Shown: piece after piece, positions 31,317 to 39,140 of the stretch
How the letters are laid out: each line of letters begins with the position of its first letter
Position numbering within the stretch: the first letter of the stretch is position 1
DNA from: Streptomyces griseoruber
GTDB lineage: Bacteria > Actinomycetota > Actinomycetes > Streptomycetales > Streptomycetaceae
Reading direction: 5' to 3'
DNA length: 64,000 nucleotides
Assembly: GCF_001514205.1 (NCBI RefSeq)
Contig: NZ_KQ948786.1
Coordinates: 50,830-114,829 of the forward strand
Program-made: the position numbers and the translations under genes
Notes under the pieces: model-generated
Told to the model about the DNA's origin: nothing
The model's database searches: none
What the model saw: the letters and a program-made list of their open reading frames with translations, nothing else

Positions 31317-31772
31317 ATGGACGCGGTGGACAGGCAGCTCATCCAGGCCCTGCGGGAGAACGGCCGGGCCTCCTACGCGGAGCTGGGGCGCCTCGTCGGC
31401 CTGTCGGGACCCAGCGTCACCGACCGCATCAACCGGCTGGAGGCGGCCGGTGTCATCACCGGTTATCGCGCCACGGTGAACGCCGCCCAGCTCGGCCTCG
31501 GCGTCATCGCCCTCATCGGCATCTCCCTCTCCGACGCCGCCGACCACGAGGACGTGGCGAACCGGCTGCGGGACTTCGGCGAGATCGAGGACTGCTGGTT
31601 CATCGCCGGCGACGACTCGTTCATGCTCAAGGTGCGGGCGAACGACGTGGACGGGCTGGAGAAGATCATCCGGCGGCTGTCGGGGACCAAGGGGGTCTCC
31701 CGGACCCGTACCACCATCGTGCTCTCCACGAAGTGGGAGAACCGGGTCGGGGAGCTTCCCGAAGAGGTCTAG
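31317..31772 (+). CDS. Lrp/AsnC-family transcriptional regulator
   Basis: 151 residues, full length. The helix-turn-helix is LIQALRENGRASYAELGRLV plus SVTDRINRLEAAGVITGYRA; the RAM sensing domain follows (LGVIALIGISLSDAADHEDV … DDSFMLKVRANDVDGLEKII). Lrp proteins form octamers and answer to amino acids or related metabolites. It lies inside the menaquinone gene run, transcribed with it, and may adjust that pathway, though no operator can be pointed to. The ATG at 31317 opens directly on the first helix; an upstream in-frame extension is not protein-like. Confidence 0.9.
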   Translation: MDAVDRQLIQALRENGRASYAELGRLVGLSGPSVTDRINRLEAAGVITGYRATVNAAQLGLGVIALIGISLSDAADHEDVANRLRDFGEIEDCWFIAGDDSFMLKVRANDVDGLEKIIRRLSGTKGVSRTRTTIVLSTKWENRVGELPEEV

Positions 31773-31821
31773 AGCCTTGGGCGTACGGTTGGTCAGTCGC
31801 TGGTCGAGGAAAGGTGTGGGC

Positions 31822-32985
31822 ATGGACGTCGGGCTCAAGCGCGAGCTGGAGGAGAAGGTCGGGGCCGGTGAGCGGCTGACCCGCGAGGACGGCATCGCGC
31901 TGTACGAGTCGGACGACCTGGCGTGGCTCGGCGGCCTCGCCCACGAGGTGCGCACCCGCAAGAACGGCGACGTGGTGCACTTCAACGTCAACCGGCACCT
32001 CAACATGACCAACGTGTGCACCGCCTCCTGCGCCTACTGCTCCTTCCAGCGCAAGCCGGGCGAGAAGGACGCGTACACGATGCGCATCGAGGAGGCGGTG
32101 AAGCTCGCCAAGGCGATGGAGAGCGAGAACCTCACGGAACTCCACATCGTCAACGGCCTGCACCCGAACCTGCCGTGGCGCTACTACCCGCGCTCGCTGC
32201 GGGAGCTGAAGGCGGCCCTCCCGCACGTCTCCCTGAAGGCCTTCACGGCCACCGAGATCCACCACTTCGAGACGATCAGCGGTCTGTCGGCCTCGGAGAT
32301 CCTCGACGAGCTGATCGACGCGGGGCTGGAGTCCCTCACCGGCGGCGGCGCGGAGATCTTCGACTGGGAGGTCCGGCAGCACATCGTGGACCACCGCACC
32401 CACTGGGAGGACTGGTCCCGCATCCACCGCCTGGCGCACGAGAAGGGTCTGAAGACCCCGTGCACCATGCTGTACGGCCACATCGAGGAGCCCCGCCACC
32501 GCGTGGACCATGTGCTGCGCCTGCGTGAGCTGCAGGACGAGACGAACGGCTTCCAGGTCTTCATCCCGCTGCGCTACCAGCACGACTTCGTGGACATGAA
32601 GGACGGCAAGGTCCGCAACCGGCTCCAGGCCCGCACCCAGATGGCGACCGGCGCGGAGGCCCTGAAGACCTTCGCGGTCTCCCGGTTGCTGTTCGACAAC
32701 GTGCCGCACGTCAAGGTCTTCTGGGTCATGCACGGTGTCCAGACCGCGCAGCTCGCGCTCCAGCACGGCGCGGACGACATGGACGGCTCGGTCGTCGAGT
32801 ACAAGATCACCCACGACGCCGACAACTACGGCACCCCCAACAAGCTGACCCGCGAGGACCTCCTCGACCTCATCCGCGACGCGGGCTTCCGCCCGGTGGA
32901 ACGGAACACGCGCTACGAGATCATCCGCGAGTACGAGGGCCCGGACCCCCTGCGCCGGGAGTCGCCGCAGCCGATGCGGGTCTGA
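31822..32985 (+). CDS. mqnE: Aminodeoxyfutalosine synthase, radical SAM
   Basis: 387 residues. The radical-SAM cluster motif C-x3-C-x2-C is CTASCAYCSFQ around residue 75. It catalyses addition of the SAM-derived 5'-deoxyadenosyl radical to 3-[(1-carboxyvinyl)oxy]benzoate, giving aminodeoxyfutalosine, an early step of the futalosine menaquinone pathway. Further family blocks are ELHIVNGLHPNLPWRYYPRS, SLTGGGAEIFDW and NFRL-equivalent FIPLRYQHDF. The ATG at 31822 is preceded by GAGGAAAGG; an upstream GTG at 31777 is less likely. It completes the local cluster; mqnA, C and D are not in the window. Confidence 0.94.
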   Translation: MDVGLKRELEEKVGAGERLTREDGIALYESDDLAWLGGLAHEVRTRKNGDVVHFNVNRHLNMTNVCTASCAYCSFQRKPGEKDAYTMRIEEAVKLAKAMESENLTELHIVNGLHPNLPWRYYPRSLRELKAALPHVSLKAFTATEIHHFETISGLSASEILDELIDAGLESLTGGGAEIFDWEVRQHIVDHRTHWEDWSRIHRLAHEKGLKTPCTMLYGHIEEPRHRVDHVLRLRELQDETNGFQVFIPLRYQHDFVDMKDGKVRNRLQARTQMATGAEALKTFAVSRLLFDNVPHVKVFWVMHGVQTAQLALQHGADDMDGSVVEYKITHDADNYGTPNKLTREDLLDLIRDAGFRPVERNTRYEIIREYEGPDPLRRESPQPMRV

Positions 32986-33044
32986 GACGCCGCGGGTTCG
33001 ACACCCTGTTGAGGTCGGGGCGGGGTAATGACTACCCTGCCCCT

Positions 33045-33569
33045 ATGGCCCTTACCTTCGTGCTCGATCCGGCCGTCACCCCCGCCCTCCGGGACGGCAT
33101 CCTCGACCTGTGGGCCGACGTGTCCAACGCGGGTGGGGCCGTCGGCTTCGTGGCGCCGGTGGAGCGGGAGGAGATCCGGCCCGAGCTGGTGAAGCACCTC
33201 GTGGCGATGGCCGAGGGGCGGCACCGGCTGCTCGTCGGGCACGACGCGGCGGGACAGGTCGCCGCCACCGCCTTCTTCTGCTTCAACACCCACCGGCTCC
33301 AGACCCACTGGCTGTGGCTCTGCACGGTGATGGTGCACCCGCGCCACCAGGGCCGGGGACACGGCCGTGACCTGCTGACGGCGGCCGCCGACGCGGCCCG
33401 CGGCTTCGACGGCATCGACGCGATCCGGCTCGGCTGCCGGGGCGGACTCGGCCTGGAGCGGTTCTACGGCTCCTGCGGCTACAAGGAGGTCGGCCGGGTC
33501 CCCGGTGCCATCCGGGTCGCCCCCGACGACGACCGCGACGACATCACCATGCTGCTGCCGCTCACCTGA
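33045..33569 (+). CDS. GNAT-family acetyltransferase
   Basis: 174 residues. Acetyl-CoA binding is marked by the strand WLCTVMVHPRHQGRGHGRDLL, which contains the Q/R-x-x-G-x-G/A loop as HQGRGHG, followed by the helix TAAADAARGFDGIDA. The C-terminal beta-bulge region FYGSCGYKEVGRVPGA is also typical. The acceptor is unknown. It lies downstream of mqnE with 59 bases between and might be read from its own promoter. The ATG at 33045 was chosen over GTG-type extensions because LTFVLDPAVTPALRDGIL is the first secondary-structure unit. Confidence 0.88.
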   Translation: MALTFVLDPAVTPALRDGILDLWADVSNAGGAVGFVAPVEREEIRPELVKHLVAMAEGRHRLLVGHDAAGQVAATAFFCFNTHRLQTHWLWLCTVMVHPRHQGRGHGRDLLTAAADAARGFDGIDAIRLGCRGGLGLERFYGSCGYKEVGRVPGAIRVAPDDDRDDITMLLPLT

Positions 33570-33653
33570 CCGCCCGCACCCCGTTGCAAGATCGGGAGCC
33601 CGGCGTGCTTCACTGGACGACGGCCCTTTTTGGAGAAGGAAGAGTGGATTGAG

Positions 33654-33959
33654 ATGCTCCGCTACACGCTGATGCGCCTCGGCGTCTTCGCCGGCAGCCT
33701 CCTGGCCGTCTGGGGCCTGGTCTACTTCGGTGTCCTGCCGCGCGGCCTCGGCGACTCCAACGGCATGTGGATCGTCCTGCTCGCGCTGGTCGTCTCCGCC
33801 CCCATCAGCTTCGTCGTCCTGCGCAAGGAGCGCGACCGCGCCTCGGTGAGCGTCGTGCAGCGGGTGGACCGGATGAAGGCCAACCTGGAGGCCAACCGCT
33901 CCCAGGAGGACGAGGCGGTCGACGCGGCCGAGGCCCAGGCCCAGAGCCAGCCCTCCTGA
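33654..33959 (+). CDS. DUF4229 small membrane protein
   Basis: 101 residues. Two helices, MLRYTLMRLGVFAGSLLAVW and GMWIVLLALVVSAPISFVVL, are separated by a short loop, then a basic segment RKERDRASVSVVQRVDRMKA and an acidic Gln/Ala tail. This is the DUF4229 arrangement, conserved beside menaquinone genes in Streptomyces. There is no catalytic motif; structural or assembly roles are possible. GGAGAAGGAAG lies upstream of the ATG at 33654. Confidence 0.82.
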   Translation: MLRYTLMRLGVFAGSLLAVWGLVYFGVLPRGLGDSNGMWIVLLALVVSAPISFVVLRKERDRASVSVVQRVDRMKANLEANRSQEDEAVDAAEAQAQSQPS

Positions 33960-33997
33960 CCGAGTTCACTCCCGCCCGGTCCAACTAGGCTGGTCCC

Positions 33998-34663
33998 ATG
34001 GGTGCCGTGAAGACCAAACGGATGCCACGCGCGGTCCGTGAGCAGCAGATGCTGGACGCCGCCGTGGAGATCTTCGGGCAGCGGGGGTACATGGCCGCGT
34101 CCATGGACGAGATCGCCGAACTGGCGGGCGTCTCCAAGCCGTTGGTGTACCTGTACCTGAACTCCAAGGAAGACCTCTTCACCGCCTGCATCCGCCGCGA
34201 GGCGAGCGCGCTGGTGGACGCGGTGCGCTCGGGCGTCCGTACCGATCTGCCGGCCGACCGCCGGCTCTGGGACGGTCTGCTGGCGTTCTTCGCCCACACC
34301 GCCGCCCATCCGCACGCCTGGTCCGTCGTGCACCTCCAGGCCCGCACCCACGGTGAGACCTTCGCCGCCGAGGCCGCCGCGATGCGCGAGGAGATCGTCG
34401 CGTTCGTCACCCACCTCATAGCCGTGGGGGCCCGTGAGGCGCACCGTGACCCCGACCTGCCCGAGCGGGAGGTCGCCGGGCTCGCCGAGGCGCTCGTCGG
34501 CGCGGCGGAGTCGCTCGCCGTCTGGGCCAACGCCACCGAGGGCGTCACGGCCCGGCAGGCGGCGGCCACCCTGATGAACTTCGCGTGGGCGGGACTGGGC
34601 GATCTGACGCAGGGACGGTCCTGGTCCCCGCCGCCCGCCGCCGACGACGTGGGACACGCATGA
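33998..34663 (+). CDS. TetR-family transcriptional regulator
   Basis: 221 residues. The TetR_N domain is complete: REQQMLDAAVEIFGQRGYMA, then SMDEIAELAGVSKPLVYLYL and NSKEDLFTACI, with a helical ligand domain behind. The Leu/Ala-rich C-terminus suggests a hydrophobic pocket. Targets are unknown; the lipid genes 2-5 kb downstream, with palindromic operators between them, are one possibility but the link is only positional. The ATG follows 38 bases of spacer after the DUF4229 gene. Confidence 0.9.
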   Translation: MGAVKTKRMPRAVREQQMLDAAVEIFGQRGYMAASMDEIAELAGVSKPLVYLYLNSKEDLFTACIRREASALVDAVRSGVRTDLPADRRLWDGLLAFFAHTAAHPHAWSVVHLQARTHGETFAAEAAAMREEIVAFVTHLIAVGAREAHRDPDLPEREVAGLAEALVGAAESLAVWANATEGVTARQAAATLMNFAWAGLGDLTQGRSWSPPPAADDVGHA

Positions 34664-34733
34664 CACTTGTCATGCAGGACGCAGGACTCCCGGCACTGGG
34701 CCGCCCCGACCCGCCGCTCCTACCGTTCTTCCC

Positions 34734-35087
34734 ATGACGAAGCCCAGCGCGGACCAGACGCAGAAGACCGACATCAAGATCAGCCTCATCGGCGGTCACC
34801 GGCTCGACGGCGCCACCCTCCACGAGCGCACCCTCACCGTCTCCCTCGTCGGCGGAGCCGATGTCGACCTGACGGACGTGGAGATCCCGGACGGCGCCGA
34901 GCTGCGGATCACCAAGCTGAGCCTCATCGGCGGCGTCTCCCTCAAGGTCCGCCCCGACGTCCGGGTCGAGGTCCGCGGCCTGCGCCTCGGCGGCGTCCGT
35001 GACACGGGCCCCACCGAGCCGGGCGGCCCCACCGTCCGCATCGACGCCTGGGGCCTGGTCGGCGGCGTCTCGGTCCACCGCCCCTGA
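34734..35087 (+). CDS. LiaF-like cell-wall-active antibiotic response domain protein
   Basis: 117 residues forming a repeated beta-helix: KISLIGGHRLDG, TVSLVGGADVDLTDVEIPDG, KLSLIGGVSLKVRPD and WGLVGGVSVHRP each carry the [IVL]-S-L-[IV]-G-G turn. This is the C-terminal LiaF/YvqF (DUF2154-like) module without its membrane helices. In LiaF proteins the domain restrains an envelope-stress two-component system; here no such kinase is adjacent. It begins 70 bases after the tetR gene. The domain identification is firm, the role is not. Confidence 0.8.
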   Translation: MTKPSADQTQKTDIKISLIGGHRLDGATLHERTLTVSLVGGADVDLTDVEIPDGAELRITKLSLIGGVSLKVRPDVRVEVRGLRLGGVRDTGPTEPGGPTVRIDAWGLVGGVSVHRP

Positions 35088-35208
35088 CCCGCCCCTGGAC
35101 CCGCCCTTCCCGGGCCTGCGGCCCTTCTCGTCCAGGCCGTGGCGGTGGAGGATCGGGAGGAGGTACGGGCCTCGACAGCGGCTGTCCGCCGGAAAGTTCA
35201 CCCGCCTC

Positions 35209-35297
35209 CTCGGGGCGTGAGCGGGTTCCGCGGGTCGGCTCGGGGCGTGAGCGGGTTCCGCCCGTCCGCTCAGAACGTGAGCCGGTCCACCCGTCCG
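35209..35297. repeat. Three tandem 30-bp repeats at the end of the hydratase gene
   Basis: Copies at 35209-35238, 35239-35268 (30 bp each) and 35269-35297 (29 bp). The first two are nearly identical (CTCGGGGCGTGAGCGGGTTC then CG-rich variation); the third is the final coding sequence and stop of the hydratase gene. So the gene's 3' end appears duplicated twice downstream of its stop. The rest of 35088-35208 shows nothing distinct. Confidence 0.65.
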
Positions 35298-36130
35298 CTC
35301 ACATGGAGCCGCGCCGCCGCCTCTCCCGTCCCGCGCAGCTCGAACCGTACGCCGTCCGAGGCGAACGCCACCGTGCCCGGCAGCAGCACCGGCGCCCGGA
35401 ACTCCGCCCGGGTCCGTACGGCCGGCGGGGTGCCGTGGGCGGCGAGGCAGCGGGCGACGGTCCACATGCCGTGGGCGATGGCGCGGGGGAAGCCGAAGAG
35501 GCGGGCGGTGAGCGGGTGGAGGTGGATGGGGTTGCGGTCGCCGGAGGCGGCCCCGTAGCGCCGGCCGACGTCGGCGGCGAGCCGCCACTCGTCGAGGAGG
35601 GGGAGCGGCGCGGCCTCCGGTTCCTCCGGCGCGGGCGCCGGCTCACGCTCGGTGCGGTGCCGTGCCAGATACGTGCTGGTCGACTCCCATACGACGGCGT
35701 CCGCCTCCCGCAGCCGCGTCACCACGAACGCCTCCGTGCCGCGCCGGTGCGGTGTCAACCGGTCGATGTACACGGAGAGTTCGTACGTCCCGGCGGCGGT
35801 GAGCGGCCGGTAGCGGGTGATGTCGACCGAGGTGTGGACGAGGCCGAGCAGCGGGAGCGGGAAGTCCCGGCCGCTCATGAGGCTCATGGCCAGCGGGAAG
35901 CCCAGCACATGCGGGTAGGTGAGGGGCAGGGCGTCCTCGCCGGTGGGGAAGCCGCACACCCGCTCGTAGGCCGCCAGCCGGGGCAGGTCGGCCCGCAGTC
36001 CGGGCAGGACCAGCCGGGTGCCGGTGAAGTCCGCGCCGGGCCGCGGCCGTTTGAACGGCGAGCGCAGGGCGCCGCGCGCCAGCAGCGGGACGAGGGCGGG
36101 GGAGGAGGAGAGGGTCGTCACCGCTGTCAT
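35270..36130 (-). CDS. MaoC-type (R)-specific enoyl-CoA hydratase
   Basis: 286 residues. A double hot-dog fold: an N-terminal degenerate half and a C-terminal MaoC half with GAASGDRNPIHLHPLTARLF, the hydratase-2 motif D-x4-H (Asp and His in DRNPIH), and AIAHGMWTVARCLAAHG. It hydrates trans-enoyl-CoA, giving (R)-3-hydroxyacyl-CoA. The start ATG overlaps the stop of the FabG-type gene, its likely partner, and the thiolase lies divergently beyond, so these genes probably act in one acyl-CoA pathway. The last codons are tandemly repeated downstream. Confidence 0.88.
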   Translation of the reverse strand: MTAVTTLSSSPALVPLLARGALRSPFKRPRPGADFTGTRLVLPGLRADLPRLAAYERVCGFPTGEDALPLTYPHVLGFPLAMSLMSGRDFPLPLLGLVHTSVDITRYRPLTAAGTYELSVYIDRLTPHRRGTEAFVVTRLREADAVVWESTSTYLARHRTEREPAPAPEEPEAAPLPLLDEWRLAADVGRRYGAASGDRNPIHLHPLTARLFGFPRAIAHGMWTVARCLAAHGTPPAVRTRAEFRAPVLLPGTVAFASDGVRFELRGTGEAAARLHVSGRVDRLTF

Positions 36131-37434
36131 CACGCCCCCAGCAGGCTCTGGCCGCACACCCGTACGACCTGTCCGTTGACCGCGCCCGACGCCGGGTGCG
36201 CGAGCCAGGCGGTGGTCTCGGCGACATCGGCGGGCAGCCCCCCTTGCGCGAGGGAGTTCATCCGGCGCCCCGCCTCCCGGATGAACAGCGGCACCGCGGC
36301 CGTCATCTTCGTCTCGATGAAGCCGGGGGCGACCGCGTTCACCGTCACCCCGTGCCCGGTGAGCGCGCGCGGGGCGAGGGCGCGGACCAGCCCGGCCACG
36401 CCCGCCTTGCTCGCACCGTAGTTCGTCTGCCCCGCGTTGCCCGCGAGCCCGGCGATGGAGGCGGTCGCCACGATCCGCCCGCCCGGCCGGAGCGTGCCCT
36501 TGGCGAGCAGCGCGTCGGTGGTGCGCAGCACGCTCGCGAGGTTGACGTCCAGGACCGAACTCCAGCGCTCGGCGGACATGTTGACCAGTCGGCGGTCGCG
36601 GGTGACGCCCGCGTTGTGGATCAGCAGGTCGAGCCCGTCGGGGAGTTCGGCGGCGATCCGCTCGCCCGCGTCGGCGGCGGTGATGTCGAGCGTGAGGGCC
36701 CGTCCGCCCAGCCGTTCGGCGACCCGCCGGGCATCCGGCCCGGCCTGGGGGACGTCGAGTACGACGACCTCGGCGCCGTCCCTGGCCAGGGTCTCGGCGA
36801 CGGCCTCGCCGATGCCGCGCGCGGCGCCGGTGACGAGGGCGGTGCGGCCGGTGAGGGGGCGGTCCGCGAAGTCGTGGTCGGCCCGCTGCCCCGCGCCGAC
36901 CCCGATGACCTGGCCGCTGACGTAGGCCGACTTGGGGGAGAGGAGGAAGCGCAGGGTGGACTCGGCGGCGGCCGCGTCGGTGAGCCGTACCAGATTCACG
37001 GTCCGGCCGCGGCCGATCTCCTTGCCGAGGGAGCGGATGAATCCCTCCAGGGCCTGCTGCACGGCCGCCCGGTGGTGGTCGTCGTCGGCGTCGAGGGGGG
37101 AGCCGAGGACCACGATCCGGCCGCTCGCCGCGACCGACCGGACCACCGGGTGCAGGGCCGCGTGCACCTCGGCGAGGGTCTCGACGTCCCGGACCCCGGT
37201 GGCGTCCAGGACGACGGCGGCGGGGTCGGCGCTGCCGAGGGGGAGGCCGGTGCGGGCGAGGACCGGAGTGAGGCCGAGGGCGGACGTTCCGGCCGTAAGG
37301 TGAAGCAAGTTGCCTGTGAGGAACGGGTGTTCGGGGGACCAGCGCCTGAGCGCCGCCGGCTGCGGAAGGCCGAGCCGTCGGGTGAGGAGACGGCCGGGTG
37401 CGGTGGCGGTGAAACTCAGATAGCGGTCGGCCAT
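36130..37434 (-). CDS. 3-oxoacyl-ACP/CoA reductase, long FabG4 type
   Basis: 434 residues, the high-molecular-weight FabG form. The N-terminal 200 residues are a degenerate Rossmann (flavodoxin-like) domain. The C-terminal half is an active SDR: glycine motif ALVTGAARGIGEAVAE, NAG in LLIHNAGVTRDRRL, catalytic Tyr/Lys in GQTNYGASKAGVAGLV, then NAVAPGFIETKM. It reduces 3-oxoacyl thioesters with NAD(P)H. It is coupled by overlap to the MaoC gene and divergent from the thiolase, forming an oxidation/synthesis set. Two palindromes in the shared promoter are probable operators. Start ATG at 37434. Confidence 0.92.
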   Translation of the reverse strand: MADRYLSFTATAPGRLLTRRLGLPQPAALRRWSPEHPFLTGNLLHLTAGTSALGLTPVLARTGLPLGSADPAAVVLDATGVRDVETLAEVHAALHPVVRSVAASGRIVVLGSPLDADDDHHRAAVQQALEGFIRSLGKEIGRGRTVNLVRLTDAAAAESTLRFLLSPKSAYVSGQVIGVGAGQRADHDFADRPLTGRTALVTGAARGIGEAVAETLARDGAEVVVLDVPQAGPDARRVAERLGGRALTLDITAADAGERIAAELPDGLDLLIHNAGVTRDRRLVNMSAERWSSVLDVNLASVLRTTDALLAKGTLRPGGRIVATASIAGLAGNAGQTNYGASKAGVAGLVRALAPRALTGHGVTVNAVAPGFIETKMTAAVPLFIREAGRRMNSLAQGGLPADVAETTAWLAHPASGAVNGQVVRVCGQSLLGA

Positions 37435-37476
37435 GTTCGTCTCGTCTCCCACGGGCTCGGCTGACTGAAAAAGTTG

Positions 37477-37506
37477 CTTACTCCGGAGTAAGGTTACCCG
37501 GGGTAA
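37477..37506. promoter_or_regulatory. Two palindromic operators in the FabG-thiolase divergent promoter
   Basis: CTTACTCCGGAGTAAG (37477-37492) is a perfect 16-bp palindrome. One base on, TTACC-CGG-GGTAA (37494-37506) repeats the TTAC/GTAA half-site. Both lie between two divergent lipid genes, suiting a TetR-type lipid repressor that controls both directions. The regulator may be the TetR gene at 33998, but nothing proves that. Confidence 0.65.
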
Positions 37507-37536
37507 GTTTAGGTCAAGGGTGAGGAGCAGGTCGAG

Positions 37537-38895
37537 ATGAGTACCTCGGAGCCGTCGCGGGCGAGTACCCCGGAGCCGTCGAAGGTGACCTATCTGAGAG
37601 GCGCGCGGAAGCCCGCCTTCGAACCCCCGCGCGCCCGCCGCGTCGCGGTCATCGGCGGCAGCCGGACCCCCTTCGCCCGCTCCGACGGCCCGTACGCCAC
37701 CGCCTCCAACCAGGAGATGCTCACGGCGGCGGTCAACGGCCTCGCCACCCGCTACGGGCTCGACGTGCCCGGGGTCGTCGGCGAGGTCGTCGCCGGTGCC
37801 GTCCTCAAGCACAGCCGCGACTTCAACCTCACCCGCGAGACCGTCCTCGGTTCCAAGCTCGACCCGCGCACCCCCGCCTACGACATCCAGCAGGCCTGCG
37901 GCACCGGCCTCCAGGCCGTCATCGCCGCCGCCAACAAGATCGCCCTCGGCCAGACCGATTCGGCCGTCGCGGGCGGCGCCGACACCGCGAGCGACGCCCC
38001 GCTCGGCGTCAACGACTCACTCCGCCGGATCCTGCTCCAGGCCCGCCGCGCCAGGACGACGGCCGGCCGGCTCAAGGCCCTCGCCCGGATCCGCCCCTCC
38101 CACCTGGCCCCCGACGTCCCGCGCAACGCCGAACCGCGCACCGGCCTGTCCATGGGCGAGCACGCGGCGGTCACCGCCCGCGCCTGGGGCATCGAGCGCG
38201 AGGCCCAGGACGAACTGGCGGCGGCCAGCCACCAGCGGCTGGCCGCCGCGTACGAACGGGGCTTCTTCGGCGACCTGGTCGTCCCCTTCCGCGACCTGAC
38301 CCGCGACCAGAACCTGCGCCCGGACTCCACCGTGGAGAAACTCGCCACGCTGAAGCCGGTGTTCGGCACCGACGGCCCCAACCCGACGATGACGGCGGGC
38401 AATTCGACCCCCCTCACCGACGGCGCGGCGGTCGTCCTCCTCGCCTCCGAGGAATGGGCCGAGGTCCGGGGCCTGGAACCGCTCGCCTACCTCACCGTGT
38501 ACGAGACGGCGGCCGTCGACTTCGTCCACGGCGATGTCGGCAAGGGCGAGGACGGGCTGCTGATGGCCCCCGCCCACGCCGTGCCGCGCATGCTGGAGCG
38601 GGCCGGCCTCGGCATCGAGGACTTCGACCTGGTGGAGATCCACGAGGCCTTCGCCTCCCAGGTGCTGGCCACGCTCGCCGCCTGGGAGAAGCAGGGCCTG
38701 GCCCCGGTGGACCGCGACAAGCTCAACGTCACCGGCTCCTCCCTCGCCACCGGCCACCCCTTCGCCGCCACCGGCGCCCGGATCGTCGCGACCCTGGCCA
38801 AGCTGCTCGCGGAACGGGGCGTTCCGGGGCGGGGGCTGATCTCGGTCTGCGCGGCGGGCGGCCAGGGGGTGACCGCGGTACTGGAACGCCCCTGA
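37537..38895 (+). CDS. Acetyl-CoA acyltransferase (thiolase), FadI-like
   Basis: 452 residues, somewhat longer than a standard thiolase because of an N-terminal extension of about 35 residues. Nucleophile: Cys121 in DIQQACGTGLQAVIAA. The base His is in DLVEIHEAFASQVLATL, and the second Cys lies in the terminal ISVCAAGGQGVTAVL with TGHPFAATGARIV before it. It cleaves 3-oxoacyl-CoA or condenses acyl units. Divergent from FabG/MaoC with palindromic operators between, so the three are probably co-regulated. A palindrome follows the stop. Confidence 0.93.
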   Translation: MSTSEPSRASTPEPSKVTYLRGARKPAFEPPRARRVAVIGGSRTPFARSDGPYATASNQEMLTAAVNGLATRYGLDVPGVVGEVVAGAVLKHSRDFNLTRETVLGSKLDPRTPAYDIQQACGTGLQAVIAAANKIALGQTDSAVAGGADTASDAPLGVNDSLRRILLQARRARTTAGRLKALARIRPSHLAPDVPRNAEPRTGLSMGEHAAVTARAWGIEREAQDELAAASHQRLAAAYERGFFGDLVVPFRDLTRDQNLRPDSTVEKLATLKPVFGTDGPNPTMTAGNSTPLTDGAAVVLLASEEWAEVRGLEPLAYLTVYETAAVDFVHGDVGKGEDGLLMAPAHAVPRMLERAGLGIEDFDLVEIHEAFASQVLATLAAWEKQGLAPVDRDKLNVTGSSLATGHPFAATGARIVATLAKLLAERGVPGRGLISVCAAGGQGVTAVLERP

Positions 38896-38899
38896 TCTC

Positions 38900-38919
38900 C
38901 CCCTGACCAGGGTCAGGGG
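38900..38919 (+). terminator. Palindrome after the thiolase gene
   Basis: CCCCTGAC-CAGG-GTCAGGGG is an 8-bp stem with a 4-nt loop located 5 bases past the stop codon. It is a short rho-independent-like hairpin without a U-tract. In the remaining 221 bases to the next gene I see only the ribosome-binding site of that gene. Confidence 0.55.
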
Positions 38920-39140
38920 CGAACCTGAGTCCCTGTCACATAGTCTCCGAGATTGCACAGCCCTGACCCCGGATCATCCCCGAACCCGCACAAGCCCCCC
39001 ACGCCAACGCCGTACGATCCCCTACCTAACCGCCGGTAACCCCATTCTTCGGGGCCATCCCGGTGAACGCCTCCATACCCGAGGCACGTACGTCTTTGCA
39101 GCAAGCAGTTCTTTAGCGCTGCACGCCAAGGGAGCCGCCC

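Noticed and set aside
35209..35297. CRISPR-like array
   Set aside because: Units are contiguous without spacers and include coding sequence; a tandem duplication explains it.
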